Below, piece by piece: positions 28,687-40,269 of a stretch of 64,000 nucleotides of DNA (its first letter is position 1; the number at the start of each line of letters is the position of its first letter). The stretch spans positions 42,410,001-42,474,000 of the forward strand of contig CM060733.1 of NCBI GenBank assembly GCA_030704615.1. The letters run 5' to 3'. The DNA is from Takakia lepidozioides. Its lineage: Eukaryota > Streptophyta > Takakiopsida > Takakiales > Takakiaceae. The position numbers and the translations under genes were made by a program. The notes under the pieces are model-generated. The model did no database searches. It saw only the letters and a program-made list of their open reading frames with translations, and was not told the origin of the DNA.

Positions 28687-29186
28687 NNNNNNNNNNNNNN
28701 NNNNNNNNNNNNNNNNNNNNNNNNNNNNNNNNNNNNNNNNNNNNNNNNNNNNNNNNNNNNNNNNNNNNNNNNNNNNNNNNNNNNNNNNNNNNNNNNNNNN
28801 NNNNNNNNNNNNNNNNNNNNNNNNNNNNNNNNNNNNNNNNNNNNNNNNNNNNNNNNNNNNNNNNNNNNNNNNNNNNNNNNNNNNNNNNNNNNNNNNNNNN
28901 NNNNNNNNNNNNNNNNNNNNNNNNNNNNNNNNNNNNNNNNNNNNNNNNNNNNNNNNNNNNNNNNNNNNNNNNNNNNNNNNNNNNNNNNNNNNNNNNNNNN
29001 NNNNNNNNNNNNNNNNNNNNNNNNNNNNNNNNNNNNNNNNNNNNNNNNNNNNNNNNNNNNNNNNNNNNNNNNNNNNNNNNNNNNNNNNNNNNNNNNNNNN
29101 NNNNNNNNNNNNNNNNNNNNNNNNNNNNNNNNNNNNNNNNNNNNNNNNNNNNNNNNNNNNNNNNNNNNNNNNNNNNNNNNNNNNNN
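28687..29186. other. Assembly gap of 500 N
   Basis: Exactly 500 N, a placeholder length. It hides most of the Gag of copy G and one end of the LTR that follows. Confidence 0.99.
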
Positions 29187-30030
29187 TGCTTCATCAATTT
29201 TATCGGATTCCATCAACTCATCAATTCATTCCACAGCTTCACTCAGATCTCTCTACACAGTGTGAGTATGAGGTGTGTATCAGATTAATATCTATCAAGT
29301 ATCAGGCTGAAGTCATGGAGTCTCTAATCTGCTCTACATTACAATTCTACTGCCTGCATTCATTAAGCATCAACAGATCCTCCTCCTACTCCGTGCTCTC
29401 CCTCTTTCTGCTCAGAGATACGCTCTCTCCTCCTTTCCCCCAGTGATGTCCGAAGTCTTCCCCAAGAAGTGCTCCTCCCACTCCTTCCAGCAGTGATTCT
29501 TCCCCCGAAGTCATCCAAGAAAATCCCCTTTTTCAGTCCTTGCTCCTAGCTTTATCTTCCTACCCGTTGTTCTAACCGTTTCCCTCACTAACCGTCGTCC
29601 GTGAACTAACATGTTCCATTCGCAGGTGTTGTTCCCCACAGTCGTTCCCTGTCCTGCTATCCGTTCCCTATGGTCGTGACAGCTGTGTCAAGTTGTGACT
29701 GGCTGTGTGAAACTGTGACCGGCTGTGACCGGCTGTGTCGGGCTGTGGCTGGCTGTGCGACTGTGTTTGGCTGTGTCGGGCTGTGACTGGCTGTGTGGCT
29801 GTGTCGGCTGTGACGGGCTATGTTGGCTGTGATGGGCTGTGTCGGGCTGTGACTGGCTGTGTGGCTGTGTCGGCTATGACGAGCTGTGTTGACTGTGACG
29901 AGCTGTGTAACCCTCCCTAAAGTGCGCTGCTGTCACCCGTAAGGCTCCTGTTGGTCTCAGTCTGTGCAAAAATTAAGGGTACCCCACAGATCCCCGTATA
30001 AGTGTCTAAGTCCCAGACAGTCCTCTAACA
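29187..30030 (-). repeat. Element E type LTR (partial, next to gap)
   Basis: On the minus strand it starts TGTTAGAGGACTGTC at 30030 and matches the LTR at 34337-35277 throughout. It carries its own GCTGTG-type repeat at 29693-29910. The far end is in the gap. It sits inside the gag of copy G: the bases after 30030 align with copy H gag, so this LTR, or the element it belongs to, inserted into G. Confidence 0.75.
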
Positions 30031-31144
30031 GACAGTCCTGTGAATGAGGGCCCAGTGGTGGCAGCTCACATGGTTAGGCCATGTGTTGTACCAGAAGTAA
30101 GTACAATGATAGTAACCAGAAGCAAAGCCAAATTAATACCTCCAGTAGTAGAGGAAGATGATGATAATGAAGGTGGCAGTGATATGCCTCAAGATGAAGA
30201 GACTTGGAAAGATGAAGGAACTGCACAAGGAAGTGGCAGATACCATAAGGGAAATGCAGAAGAGTACTGATATTCCTGTGGCAGATTCCTCTGATTCGGA
30301 TGGAGGAGAAGAAGTGAGTGAGGATGAAAGGAAGAAAAAAGATGCAGACATGCAAAGTAATGAAGAGACTTTGGCTGAAGTAATATGCCAGACCAAAGCA
30401 GAGATTACCATTGGACAACTATTGACTGTGGCACCTTATTGTAGGCACAGGCTGTATCAAGCAATCAATCGAATTGCCCAGGAGACAGGAATCACAGACC
30501 TGAACAGCAAGGTGACCAGTTATAATATGAAACCGGAAGGGCGAGAAACAGTCATGGACTTTGATGATTCTATGCCAGTAATCCAATTGAGAATTGGAAG
30601 CACAGAACTAACTGATGTACTGATAGATGGAGGTTCTGGAGTAAATATCATGACAGACCAATTAAGAAAGAAGCTTGGTCTAAGTAACATGAAACCAGCC
30701 CCATTTACAGTAACAATGGCAGATCAAAGAAGTGTGCAGCCATTGGGATTAATAAGAGGAGTTAAGATACAGATACAGAAGATGATCTTTATGATCACAG
30801 TAACTGTGTTGAAGATGGATGAAGTCATGGAGGCTTACTCCTTATTATTGGGACGTCCGTGGCTGAAACAGGCCAGGGTATTCCATGACTGGAACTTTCA
30901 GTTACTAACCGTGCATAATGGGATACACGAGATACAAATTACCACAAAGAAATCTAGTAGATTACCTGCTACGAGAAGACCTCGAGGAGTCAGAGAGTAT
31001 GACTGGAGAGGAGGACTGGATGAGGAGCAGGAAGCTACCCTGTTTGCTGCACACCCAGAGTGGGAGCAGGTTGCAGAGATGCGGCTGGAAGGCCTAAGTT
31101 GTTTAAGGGGTATCTGCTGTGTGAGTTTCAACAACACCGATTGA
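30031..31144 (+). pseudogene. Ty3/gypsy gag end and protease, copy G
   Basis: Same protein as in copy H, on the plus strand. The acidic linker is shifted by loss of two bases near 30213, after which the frame 30158-31144 continues. The protease motif LIDGGSGVNIM is intact, followed by LLLGRPWL. The frame ends in a shifted stretch after GICC. The Gag part upstream of the linker is interrupted by the E-type LTR and the gap. Confidence 0.85.
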
Positions 31145-31334
31145 AGAGGAAACCAGCAGTTACCCATCACATTTCTATGAAGAAAAGAAGGAGAAATGGA
31201 AATCCTAGAGGAACCAGCCACTATGAGTTTACAGGATGAAGTGGTGACTGGTTGGACAATCACAGCTGATGAGCAAGTGAGGAAGTGAATGTGGGAACTA
31301 AAGAAGAACCGATGATGGTGAAGGTAGAGCTGAT

Positions 31335-32680
31335 TTGGAGCCAGAATTCTTCGAAGAAGCTAAGAGTTTGTTCATCAAATACAGAGATGTATTTGCTTGG
31401 AGCTATGAGGATTTAAAAGGGATACCACCTGAAATCTGTCAGCATAAGATTGAACTGGAACCGGGGTCAGTACCAATCAAGCAGGCAAGGTACATAATGA
31501 ATCCCAACTACGCACAGAAGGTTGGAGAAGAGATCAAGAAGTTGGCTGAGGCTAAGTTTATATACCCAATAGAGTATACAACTTGGTTGTCACCCATTGT
31601 GATAGTTCCCAAGAAGAATGGTAAACTAAGAGTTTGTGTGAACTACAAGAAGCTGAATGCTTGTACGAAGAAAGATCCTTTCCCTTTGCCATTCACAGAA
31701 GCAGTATTAGACACTGTGGCAGGCCATGAGATGTACTCATTCATGGATGGCTTCAGTGGTTATAATCAAGTGCAAGTGGCAGAAGAAGACCAAGGAAAAA
31801 CAGCTTTCATCACAGACTGGGGTGCTTATGCATACAAAGTCATGCCCTTTGGACTTTGTAATGCACCAGCGACCTTTCAGAGAGTGATAAGTGAATCTTT
31901 TCATGAGTATCTGGATGATTTCATGCAGGTATTCTTGGATGATTTCAGTGTGTACAGCTCTAAGAATGAGCACTTACATAAATTGGAGTGCTTCTGGGAC
32001 ACATTGTGTGTAAGAGGGGACTTCTTGTGGATCCCAGGAAAACAGAGGCCATTAAAGCCTCTCCACCACCAGTGAATGTTAAGAGTCTAAGGAGATTCCT
32101 TGGACAAACAAGCTATTATAGAAGATTTGTCAGACGGTATGCACAGATAGCAGCACCATTGAGCAAACTTCTGAAGAAAGATGCAGTGTTTGCATGGACA
32201 CCTGAATGTCAACAGGCTTTTGAGGAACTTACATTGTCAGTAACAACTACACCTGTGCTGATTAGTCCTCACTGGCAGGAAATATTTCATGTTCACTGTG
32301 ATGCTTCTGGAGAAGCACTAGGAGCAGTGTTAGCCCAAAATGTAACAGGAAGGATAGATTCACCTGTGTACTATGCTAGCCGATTGATGAACAATGCCGA
32401 AAAAAATTATAGCACAACGGAAAGAGAAGCATTGGCAATGATCTATGCAGTGAAGAAATTCAGGCATTACCTGTTGGGCAAGAAGTTTATGTTCTATGTG
32501 GATCACTAGGCTCTGATATACCTGGTAAACAAACCTCTGATAAGCGGAAGAATAGCAAGATGGTTGATAATCTTGCACGAGTTTGAGTTCGAGGTTGTTT
32601 ACAAGCCTGGAAGACTGCATCTTGTGGCGGATCACTTGTCACGGTTATCAACAGGAGAACCAGCCACGGGAGTAGATGAT
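31335..32680 (+). pseudogene. Ty3/gypsy RT and RNase H, copy G
   Basis: The frame from 31335 carries WLSPIVIVPKKNG, FMDGFSGYNQV, PFGLCNAPATFQR and VFLDDFSVYS. Relative to H, a stretch of roughly 70-100 bases is missing near 31989, which shifts the frame; it resumes at GHIVCKRGLLVDPRK. RNase H follows with FHVHCDASGEALG and STTEREALA. A TAG at 32507 interrupts FYVDH-ALIYL where related elements have Gln (CAG). The downstream part reads VADHLSRL. Confidence 0.87.
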
Positions 32681-33808
32681 CAATTACCAGATGCGAGTCT
32701 ATTTGTAGTGGAGGTGCAGGGAAGTGCAGATGACTGGTTAGATTGGCAATGGCCAATCAGATACTACCTTGTTCATGGTCAGTGCCCACCAAGTTATGGA
32801 AAGGAGCAGAGAAAGAGAATTGCTATCAAGGCTCTACCTTACACTATGGTAGGGAGCAGAATGTATAAGCTAGGACCAGATGGAGTGCTGAAGCGATGCT
32901 TATACCACCATGAAGTTAATAAAGTTTTGGAGGAAGTTCATAAAGGAGTGGCAGGAGGTCATTTTGGAGAAGAGACTACCAGCAGGAAAATACTACATGC
33001 AGGTTACTGGTGGCCTACTTTGTTCAAAGATGTACACAAGTATTGCCAGAGTTGTGATGAATGTCAGAGGCTAGGACCTTTGCAAAGATCTAGGAAAATG
33101 GCTTTGCATCCTACAATGCCTACGGAACCATTTCAGAAATGGGGACTAGACTTTGTTGGACCAATTAACCCACCAGCCAAGAATACACAGAACAGGTACA
33201 TAATTACAGCCACTGATTATACTACGAAGTGGGTGGAAGCTAAAGCTTTGAGGGACAACACAGCCAAGTCCACAGCAAGGTTTCTGTATGAGAACATACT
33301 TACACGATTTGGCTGTCCCTTGGAATTTATCAGTGATCATGGAAGTCACTTCATTAATGAGACCATTGAATTGTTGACTAAAGAGTTCATGATTGTGCAT
33401 AGAAAGAGTACAACATATTACCCACAGGGTAATGGGTAGGCAGAGGCTACCAACAAAATACTATGTACTATCTTGGCTAAGATAGTCAATGCAAACAGAA
33501 CGGATTGGGATACAAAGCTGCTGACAGCTTTGTGGTCATACAGGACTTCATATAAAGTCACCACAAAGTATACACCATTCCAATTAGTTTATGGTATGGA
33601 AGCCTTACTTCCAGTGGAATTCCTGTTACCTACCATGAGAACGGAATGGGGAAAGAGAATGGAATTGCAAGATTCCATTAAGGTCAGGAAACATGAATTA
33701 TACCATGTGGAAGAAGTACGTGCTGATGCAGCTGATAATATGACCAGAATTCAGATGAAGAGAAAGGAACAGTTTGATGAAGGCAAGTTAAAGACTTTTA
33801 AGACGGGA
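32681..33808 (+). pseudogene. Ty3/gypsy integrase, copy G
   Basis: The zinc-binding part is visible as YWWPTLFKDVHKYCQSCDEC. The catalytic core has Asp in LDFVGPINPP, Asp in ISDHGSHF, and the Glu region NG-AEATNKILC, where a TAG at 33437 replaces an expected Gln codon. The C-terminal part reaches GKLKTFKTG at 33808 and there runs into an inverted E-type LTR. The same C-terminus continues in the minus-strand copy at 39831-40233. Confidence 0.87.
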
Positions 33809-34860
33809 GAAGGATCACTTCTTGGGGAATCACTGCTGGAAGGAGTGGGAGGAGCACTTCTTAGGGGAGGACTTGGGACATCACTGGGGGAAATGAGGAG
33901 AGAGCGTATCTCGGAGCAGAAAGAGGGAGAGCACGGAGTAGGAGGAGGATCTGTTGATGCTTAATGAATGCAGGTTGTAGAATTGTAATGTAGAGCAGAT
34001 TAGAGACTCCATGGCTTCAGCCTGATACTTGATAGATATTAATCTGATACACACTTCATACTCACACTGTGTAGAGAGATCTAAATGAAGCTGTGGAATG
34101 AATGGATGAGTTGATGGAATCCGATAGATTGATGAAGCAAACTGATACTTAATTACCAACAGTAAGGTAACTAGCTAACATGAATGCGGGAAGGAAAACA
34201 AATAGGAACACACCCCATGATACACTAGCTGTAGGTCATGACTGATTGTTCTGAGCGGGCTGAGTACTTAGAGATTTCCAACTCTTCTATCTTGCAGTTT
34301 CCGCCTCGGATAGCAAAGGGATGGGTGAGTTAAAGATGTTGCGCGGCTTTTACTCACCCATCCCTTCGCTATCCGAGGCGGAAACTCCAAGATAGAAGAG
34401 TTGGAAATCTCTAAGTACTCAGCCCGCTCAGAACAATCAGTCATGACCTACAGCTAGTGTATCATGGGGGTGTTTCCTATTTTTTTTCCTTCTCGCATTC
34501 ATGTTAGCTAGTTACCTTACTGTTGGTAATTAAGTATCAGTTTGCTTCATCAATCTATCGGATTCCATCAACTCATCCATTCATTCCACAGCTTCACTCA
34601 GATCTCTTTACACAATGTGAGTATGAAGTGTGTATCAAATTAATATCTATCAAGTATCAGGCTGAAGCCATGGAGTCTCTAATCTGCTCTACATTACAAT
34701 TCTACTGCCTGCATTCATTAAGCATCAACAGATCCTCCTCCTACTCCGTGCTCTCCCTCTTTCTGCTCCGAGATACGCTCTCTCCTCATTTCCCCCAATG
34801 ATGTCCCAAGTTCCTCCAAGAAGTGATTCCACCCCCCGAAGTGATCCAAGAAGCGATCCT
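33809..34860. repeat. Long palindrome made of two opposed LTR pieces
   Basis: The arm 33809-34331 is the reverse complement of 34347-34860 with few mismatches, around a spacer of about 15 bp. Both arms are E-type LTR sequence, in plus and minus orientation, meeting at their 3' ends. The transcript of either strand would fold into a hairpin of about 500 bp. Confidence 0.85.
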
Positions 34861-35277
34861 TTTCCAGTCCTTGCTCCTGGCTTTATCTTCCTACCCGTTG
34901 TTCTAACCGTTTCCCTCACTAACCGTCATCCGTGAACTAACATGTTCCATTCGCAGGTGTTGTTCCCCACAGTCGTTCCCTGTCCTGCTATCCGTTCCCT
35001 ATGGTCGTGATAGCTGTGTCAAGCTGTGACTGGCTGTGTGAAACTGTGACCGGCTGTGTCGGGCTGTGATTGGCTGTGCGGCTGTGTCGGACTGTGACGA
35101 CTGTGTTGGTTGTGTTGGGCTGTGTCGGGCTGTGTCGGACTGTGACGGGCTGTGTAACCCCCTTCTAAAGTGCGCTGCTGTCACCCCTAAGGCTCCTGTT
35201 GGTCTCAGTCTGTGCAAAAATTAAGGGTACCCCATAGATCTAGTAAAAGTGTCTAAGTCCCAGACAGTCCTCCAACA
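34337..35277 (-). repeat. 3' LTR of element E
   Basis: On the minus strand the sequence starts TGTTGGAGGAC at 35277 and ends GCGCAACA at 34337, giving TGTTG/CAACA inverted ends and a length of 941 bp. A polypurine tract lies just upstream, which fixes the LTR start and the orientation. A GCTGTG-rich tandem repeat occupies 35009-35157. Confidence 0.75.
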
Positions 35278-35294
35278 TTACCCATTCCCCTCTC
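35278..35294 (-). promoter_or_regulatory. Polypurine tract of element E
   Basis: Minus strand GAGAGGGGAATGGGTAA directly before the TGTTGG of the LTR. It primes plus-strand cDNA synthesis in LTR retrotransposons. Confidence 0.7.
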
Positions 35295-35315
35295 AAAAAG
35301 CCGTGTCCTCACGGT

Positions 35316-38300
35316 TTACTGATTGGGATTAGCAAACCTTTGTGAGCGAGCACCTTTCTGACGTTGAGAGTTTCGTGGCGGACTGTGTGTACGAGCCCGA
35401 GGTCTGTCACTGGTTGACGGAGATGATTGAACACTACCTGGATATGTGAGGCCCTCTGGAGGCTGATATCGAGGTAACCTTTCAGGCATAGGAGACCCTC
35501 GTCGCTTCTTCTCTGCCATCTGAATTGCATAGTCTTCTCCCATGTCAAAAGAATCGGCTGAAGAAACAGTTGTATCAGAATCCTCATCGCCTCTCAGGTG
35601 TTTTAATTGTCGAACTTTTTGTGGAATCCTCTGGGGCATACAATGTTGTCCTACCATGTCTGAAAGTTTAAACTTTAAAACTTGCTGTAAACGCTGAATG
35701 GCAAAATTGGTGAAGACCCTGAGCTCCTTGTCTGTCCAGGTGAGTGGGGTACCAATGACTTGTGAATTGTGCAAGTATTTCCATGCCTCATGTCCCTTAC
35801 AGAAAATATCATCAATGCCGAATTTCTGTGTTGACAAATTGTTCCAGGCCGCATGAAACCATGAACGAATTTGAGAATCCTTTTGCATCATAACTTTTGC
35901 CTCATATAGGTACATATGAGGTGGCACTGAAGGTAAGACCCAATGATCCCCACTGCAATAACTCAGAAAGCGCGATTGCATCTTGTGCTGCTCAATGTGA
36001 TAACGTACCATAAAACAAGCAGCGTAGTATAGCCCGCATCCCATGACAATACTTGCTACCTCCTTGGTCTTGGTATAAATGAATCCATGTACAATTTGGA
36101 AGGCAATTAATTCCTTCAACATGGTACCTGCCTCATGCAAAGTGATGATCCTCAATTGGTTGATTGTTCGGAAGAACTTTAGTCCTAGTTGCCACTGGCA
36201 GTCAAATGCGCATGATTTGATAGTAATGTGCCAATGACTGCGGAGGACTAAATTCTTTCCAAGCCAAATCTAACATAATGGGAATTTGGTTGAAGGGCAT
36301 AATCATAGCCCTACTGTACTCCCTTGCAGCTGGAGTTTTAGGTGGGTTAAAAGCAGCATTGCCCCATACCTCAGGCTGTGGTGGCTGTGGTGTGGCTGTA
36401 GTAACAACAGGGTCAGCTACTGGCACAGTGACTTGTTGTGGTGTTGGTGGCACTGGCTCTTGTACCATTGGCATCTCCTGCACCTCCTGTGAAGAAGACT
36501 GAAAAGCCAAAGTTCTGGCTTGTAAATAAGAAGCCATTAGCTGTTCCTCAGGTATATAGACTCTTTTGTCGATATTTGAAGTGAGGTCCTCCACTTGAGT
36601 CTGCAGTCCGTCTACATCCTCCTGTAACTCCGCTATCCTATTATAGACATTGTCTATAGTAGTTGTGGCAATGTTCTGCATTTGCAGTTTGAGCTCATTC
36701 ATCTCGCTTTGGGTGAGCTTTCGTGGTGCTTTGCCCTCCACTGGCCCTTGTGCTAACCATACCTACATAAGGTGGTTATCCACCAAGTTGCTTGTGGTTC
36801 CTCTAAGAGTGTGCTCCTCTCTGAGTTTGTACACATCTAACTGCTGTTGTAAAGCCTCCATGCGCTTCGCATGAGGTTCAACCAATTTCGCATAGGCAGC
36901 AAGCAGATTATTGGCTTCCTTCCAAGCCTTGTTAGTGACCGAGATTTCATTTCTATTGGCCATGACCGTTTGTTGCAACTCCAGGATGTGCCTCTCTTGG
37001 TCAGCTTCAACCTGCCTGTATTGCTTGAAAGTATCCTCATTGCGACAGATTGTATTCTTCATATCGACAATGAGTTTCATTTGCTCAACATTCTCTTCCT
37101 CTGCCTTCGTACATTTTCCGCTTGACTGTTTATTTCTTTTGTAGATTGGTCAAGCATAGTTGTGAGTGTAGCACATTGTATGGTCATCCTGTCATGCACT
37201 GTCTGCAACTCCATATGTAGTGCATTCACTTCTTGCAACTTGCTTTCATGCTTCACCTGCATTTGGTATAGCTGTTGCTTATGTGCTTCGTGTAAGTGGT
37301 CTTGTGCGAGGCCTGCCTCAATCAATTGTTGCTTGGCCAATTGCAAAGCCGCTTCTTTACTCTCCAAGTCTTGCTGCATCTTGAGAGTCACCTCTTCATC
37401 GACCTTGTTTGCACACTCTGTGGCAAGTCGAGCCTCAAACTCTTTCTTGAGTTCCTCCCTCAAAGCTGCCAATTGAGTAGTGGGAACATGGGATTTGACA
37501 TAAGTACCCAACAGATTAAGTGTCCTGCTTATGGAACTCATAAGCATGGCCTATTGAGGGTCATCTTGGTGAACTTGCTGCTGTTCTCCCTGATCCTCAA
37601 TAATGTGATGCCTTACGAACCACTCAGGCCATTGCCCCACCAGATTTTCTTCCTGAACCACTTCATCCGTCACCGGTGCTGCAGTGTCTTGACATTCTAC
37701 CTGTGGTACCTCCGACACAGGTGTGTGTATTATATGCACCGCAGGGTTTCCCCTGGACAATTGTTGCACCTCCGGAATCACTGTGTCCTTGACCATACCA
37801 GAATATTCATAGAGAAGGTCCCCCTTCTCAATTTCTGCCACCACCTGTTCTGTAGTGGGAATATCTAACCCTTCTTTTTCTAAATCAATTATTTCTGGTT
37901 GAACTGCATGGACAACTTGTGGTAACCCTGTGACAAGCCGATCCTCTGGCTGTGAAGGCTGTGATACTGAAGTAACTTCCTCTTCCCTCTCTGAAGGTCC
38001 TGCTTCCAGTAATAGCAGTTCTCTGTGCTGCTGTGCCCCTTCCTGCACAAAAACTTGGGAAACATTATCATGCGGATTCCGTGAAGCCAATGGATCCGCC
38101 ACTATAAACTTTCCCCGCCTCTGTCTCTTATTCTCGGGTTGCCCTGCCAGTCCACCCTCACTGTGTGAAGAGCCTTGTTCTTCCATTGCAGTGGTTTCTG
38201 GCTCAAACACTCCCATCTCTTTTCTTTCTCGCGCATCAAGTATGCCAGAATCAAGAATTATTTGAGCAATGATTGGGCCAGACACTATGATAGGAGACTT

Positions 38301-39077
38301 TGCGGCAGTACCCTGTAATCTTTTCATCTCCTCTACCAGTGCGTTGTACATTATGTCCGCCCATTCTACCTCTTCTCCTCTCAGGGCTTTGAGTATTTCT
38401 TCTGTGAAGGATCTGCTCAAATACTGTTGGTTCTGTTTCATGGCAAACAGAACGTTCAATACCTGGCCTACCTCCCTTAGCCCTAGGTACACGGCCTTGG
38501 TACAAGCATAACCCTGAGTTTTAAAGAAACTCCCTTCTTGGAATAAGTCCCCTATTTGTAGTCTTGCCCTGTGCTCCTCCACATGCACTTGACCTGCTAG
38601 CAATCGAAACAATTGCTGTAGGTATAGGGGAGTAATTACTAATTCAACTCCCTTCACCGTTGTTGCTCTTGTCCTTGGCTCAAAGTTCTGCAAGAATTGT
38701 AACATGTACTGTCTATGGTGCAATGTCCAATCTTTGCTTTGCAATCCTTGCAATCTCAGCTCCTTCAGTAACTGTATCGCCTGTGGAGTAGCAATCGTTT
38801 GTTTCTGCAGGATTGTGGTGCTCTTCACCCTGATTTCCTCCATTCCTCTCACTCTCTTCATTCTAGACCCACAGAAATGTTTTGGCTGTAACAATTGAAG
38901 AAATGCCTGTAGTGCACAAAACATAAACGTATGGTTGCCACAAAAAGCTATGGGTAATTTCTTGTAAGCCTGCGGGGCTTGCAAGCATCGATCAAGAGAA
39001 AAGATCCGTTCTGTTCTTTCGTCCCTATGCCACTGCGTAAGTAATATTGCGAGTGTATAGTCTGTTAGTTCCTCCAT
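35316..39077 (-). pseudogene. Large unknown ORF3 of element E, downstream of integrase
   Basis: A former protein of about 1,250 residues starts at ATG 39077 (MEELTDYTLAILL) on the minus strand and ends at 35316. It is interrupted by TAG at 37548 and near 36760 and by frameshifts near 37100 and 36205; homologous text resumes each time. The order is an alpha-helical N-terminal domain (about 39077-38200), an acidic Pro- and Gln-rich region, a long coiled coil (37480-36800), a second coiled coil with a Pro-rich stretch (36741-36300), then a helical domain rich in Trp, Tyr and His and a basic Ser- and Pro-rich tail. It lies on the same strand as the integrase end and before the PPT and LTR, the position env-like genes take. 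No transmembrane segment is obvious. I cannot name the family. Confidence 0.6.
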
Positions 39078-39574
39078 AGCTTCAAAGCTATCGCATTGAT
39101 GGTTTGTCCCGTCGAGACGCCCGTTACTTAGAACGACGCCGACTCTTGCGCTTAATTTCCCTCCAATTTCTTGATCCCTTCTCTGGCTTTCGATTGGCTG
39201 TAACCGCTGTGACTGAATTTTAGATTTAATTTTCTTTAGTGGACTTTTCCTGCTGGACTGTCCACTAGGATAACACATGTGACAAGAATTTCGCTTTTCT
39301 GTACTTGCCGTTTGTTCTGTTGCCCCTTTTCTGTATTCATTAATGGGCCCGCCATTTATCCGAATTGACGTGCTAATTAGGTATTTTGACGGCCATTCTT
39401 GTCCTCTTTCTTGATGACATCCGTTCTTGCACTTCCTTCTCAGCTGTGTGTTGCGCCCTGACTTCCACGTGTCCCTTTCTAAACTGGCTTTCGTCCTTTC
39501 TTCCGCCGGCCATTTCACTGAAGTTATCCTGCATCCACCTGTCACTGATTCTATGGATTGTGTAACCCTAGTAG
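39078..39574 (-). other. Leader between repeat and ORF3 in element E
   Basis: An open but compositionally odd frame, rich in Arg, Ser and Lys, runs through this part on the minus strand up to 39545. It lacks an ATG near its start and looks like untranslated sequence before ORF3. A real N-terminal extension of ORF3 cannot be excluded. Confidence 0.35.
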
Positions 39575-39830
39575 GCTGTGTTGAGCTGTGACAGGCTGTG
39601 TTATACTGTGGTACGCCGTGATATGCTGTGTTGCACTGTGGTAAGCTGTGATAGGCTGTGACATGCTATGGTAGGTTGTGATAGGTTGTATTGCTCCGTG
39701 CTGACCTGTGATATGCTGTGTCGTACCGTGATGGGCTGTGATAGGCTGTGTCGCGCCTTGATGGGCTGTGATAGGCTGTCGCGCCGTGATGGGCTGTGAT
39801 AGGCTGTGTTGCGCTTGTTCTGCCCGCCCT
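39575..39830. repeat. GCTGTGATAG-type tandem repeat
   Basis: About 15 diverged units of 14-20 bp built on GGCTGTGATA. The same kind of repeat occurs inside the E-type LTRs (29693-29910, 35009-35157), yet here it lies between integrase and ORF3. On the minus strand it is open and would extend the integrase with Ser-, Arg- and His-rich repeats down to 39601. Confidence 0.75.
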
Positions 39831-40233
39831 GGTCATATATGCTCGGCCTAGCGACAAGTGCTCTATACTCCGTTGGTATCACTGGTGCAGCCCGTGACTG
39901 CTTTTGCGTTTCAACATGCAAATCATGCTGCAATGGTTTGTCATGGATACCACTGTACCCCTTCAACTTATTAGCATTGACTCTTCCCAGCATCTCTTTG
40001 TTAATGGTTTGTAAAACATGGCGGTGTTGTTATCATACATCTTTTGTATGACATAAGGTCCTTTCCATGGTGATTTAAGCTTAGAAGCTTTAATCTTTCC
40101 TTTCTTCTGCAACCATAGAACCAAATCTCCCGTCTTAAAAGTCTTTAACTTGCCTTAATCAAACTGTTCCTTTCTCTTCATCTGAATTCTGGTCAAATTA
40201 TTAGCTGCATCAGCATGTACTTCTTCCACATGG
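39831..40233 (-). pseudogene. Integrase C-terminus of element E
   Basis: The minus strand reads HVEEVHADAANNLTRIQMKR, then a TAA after EQFD, then GKLKTFKTGDLVLWLQKKGK and SPWKGPYVIQ. This is the C-terminal domain of a gypsy integrase, nearly the same as that of copy G up to KTG. The rest of the E polyprotein is missing, cut at 40233 where gypsy F starts. Confidence 0.8.
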
Positions 40234-40269
40234 CCCGAGGAATCCTTGAGAGCTCTGACAAACCAAGAG

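Noticed and set aside
28542-29446. Open frames crossing the N run
   Set aside because: Their length comes from N translated as X; no evidence for coding inside the gap.
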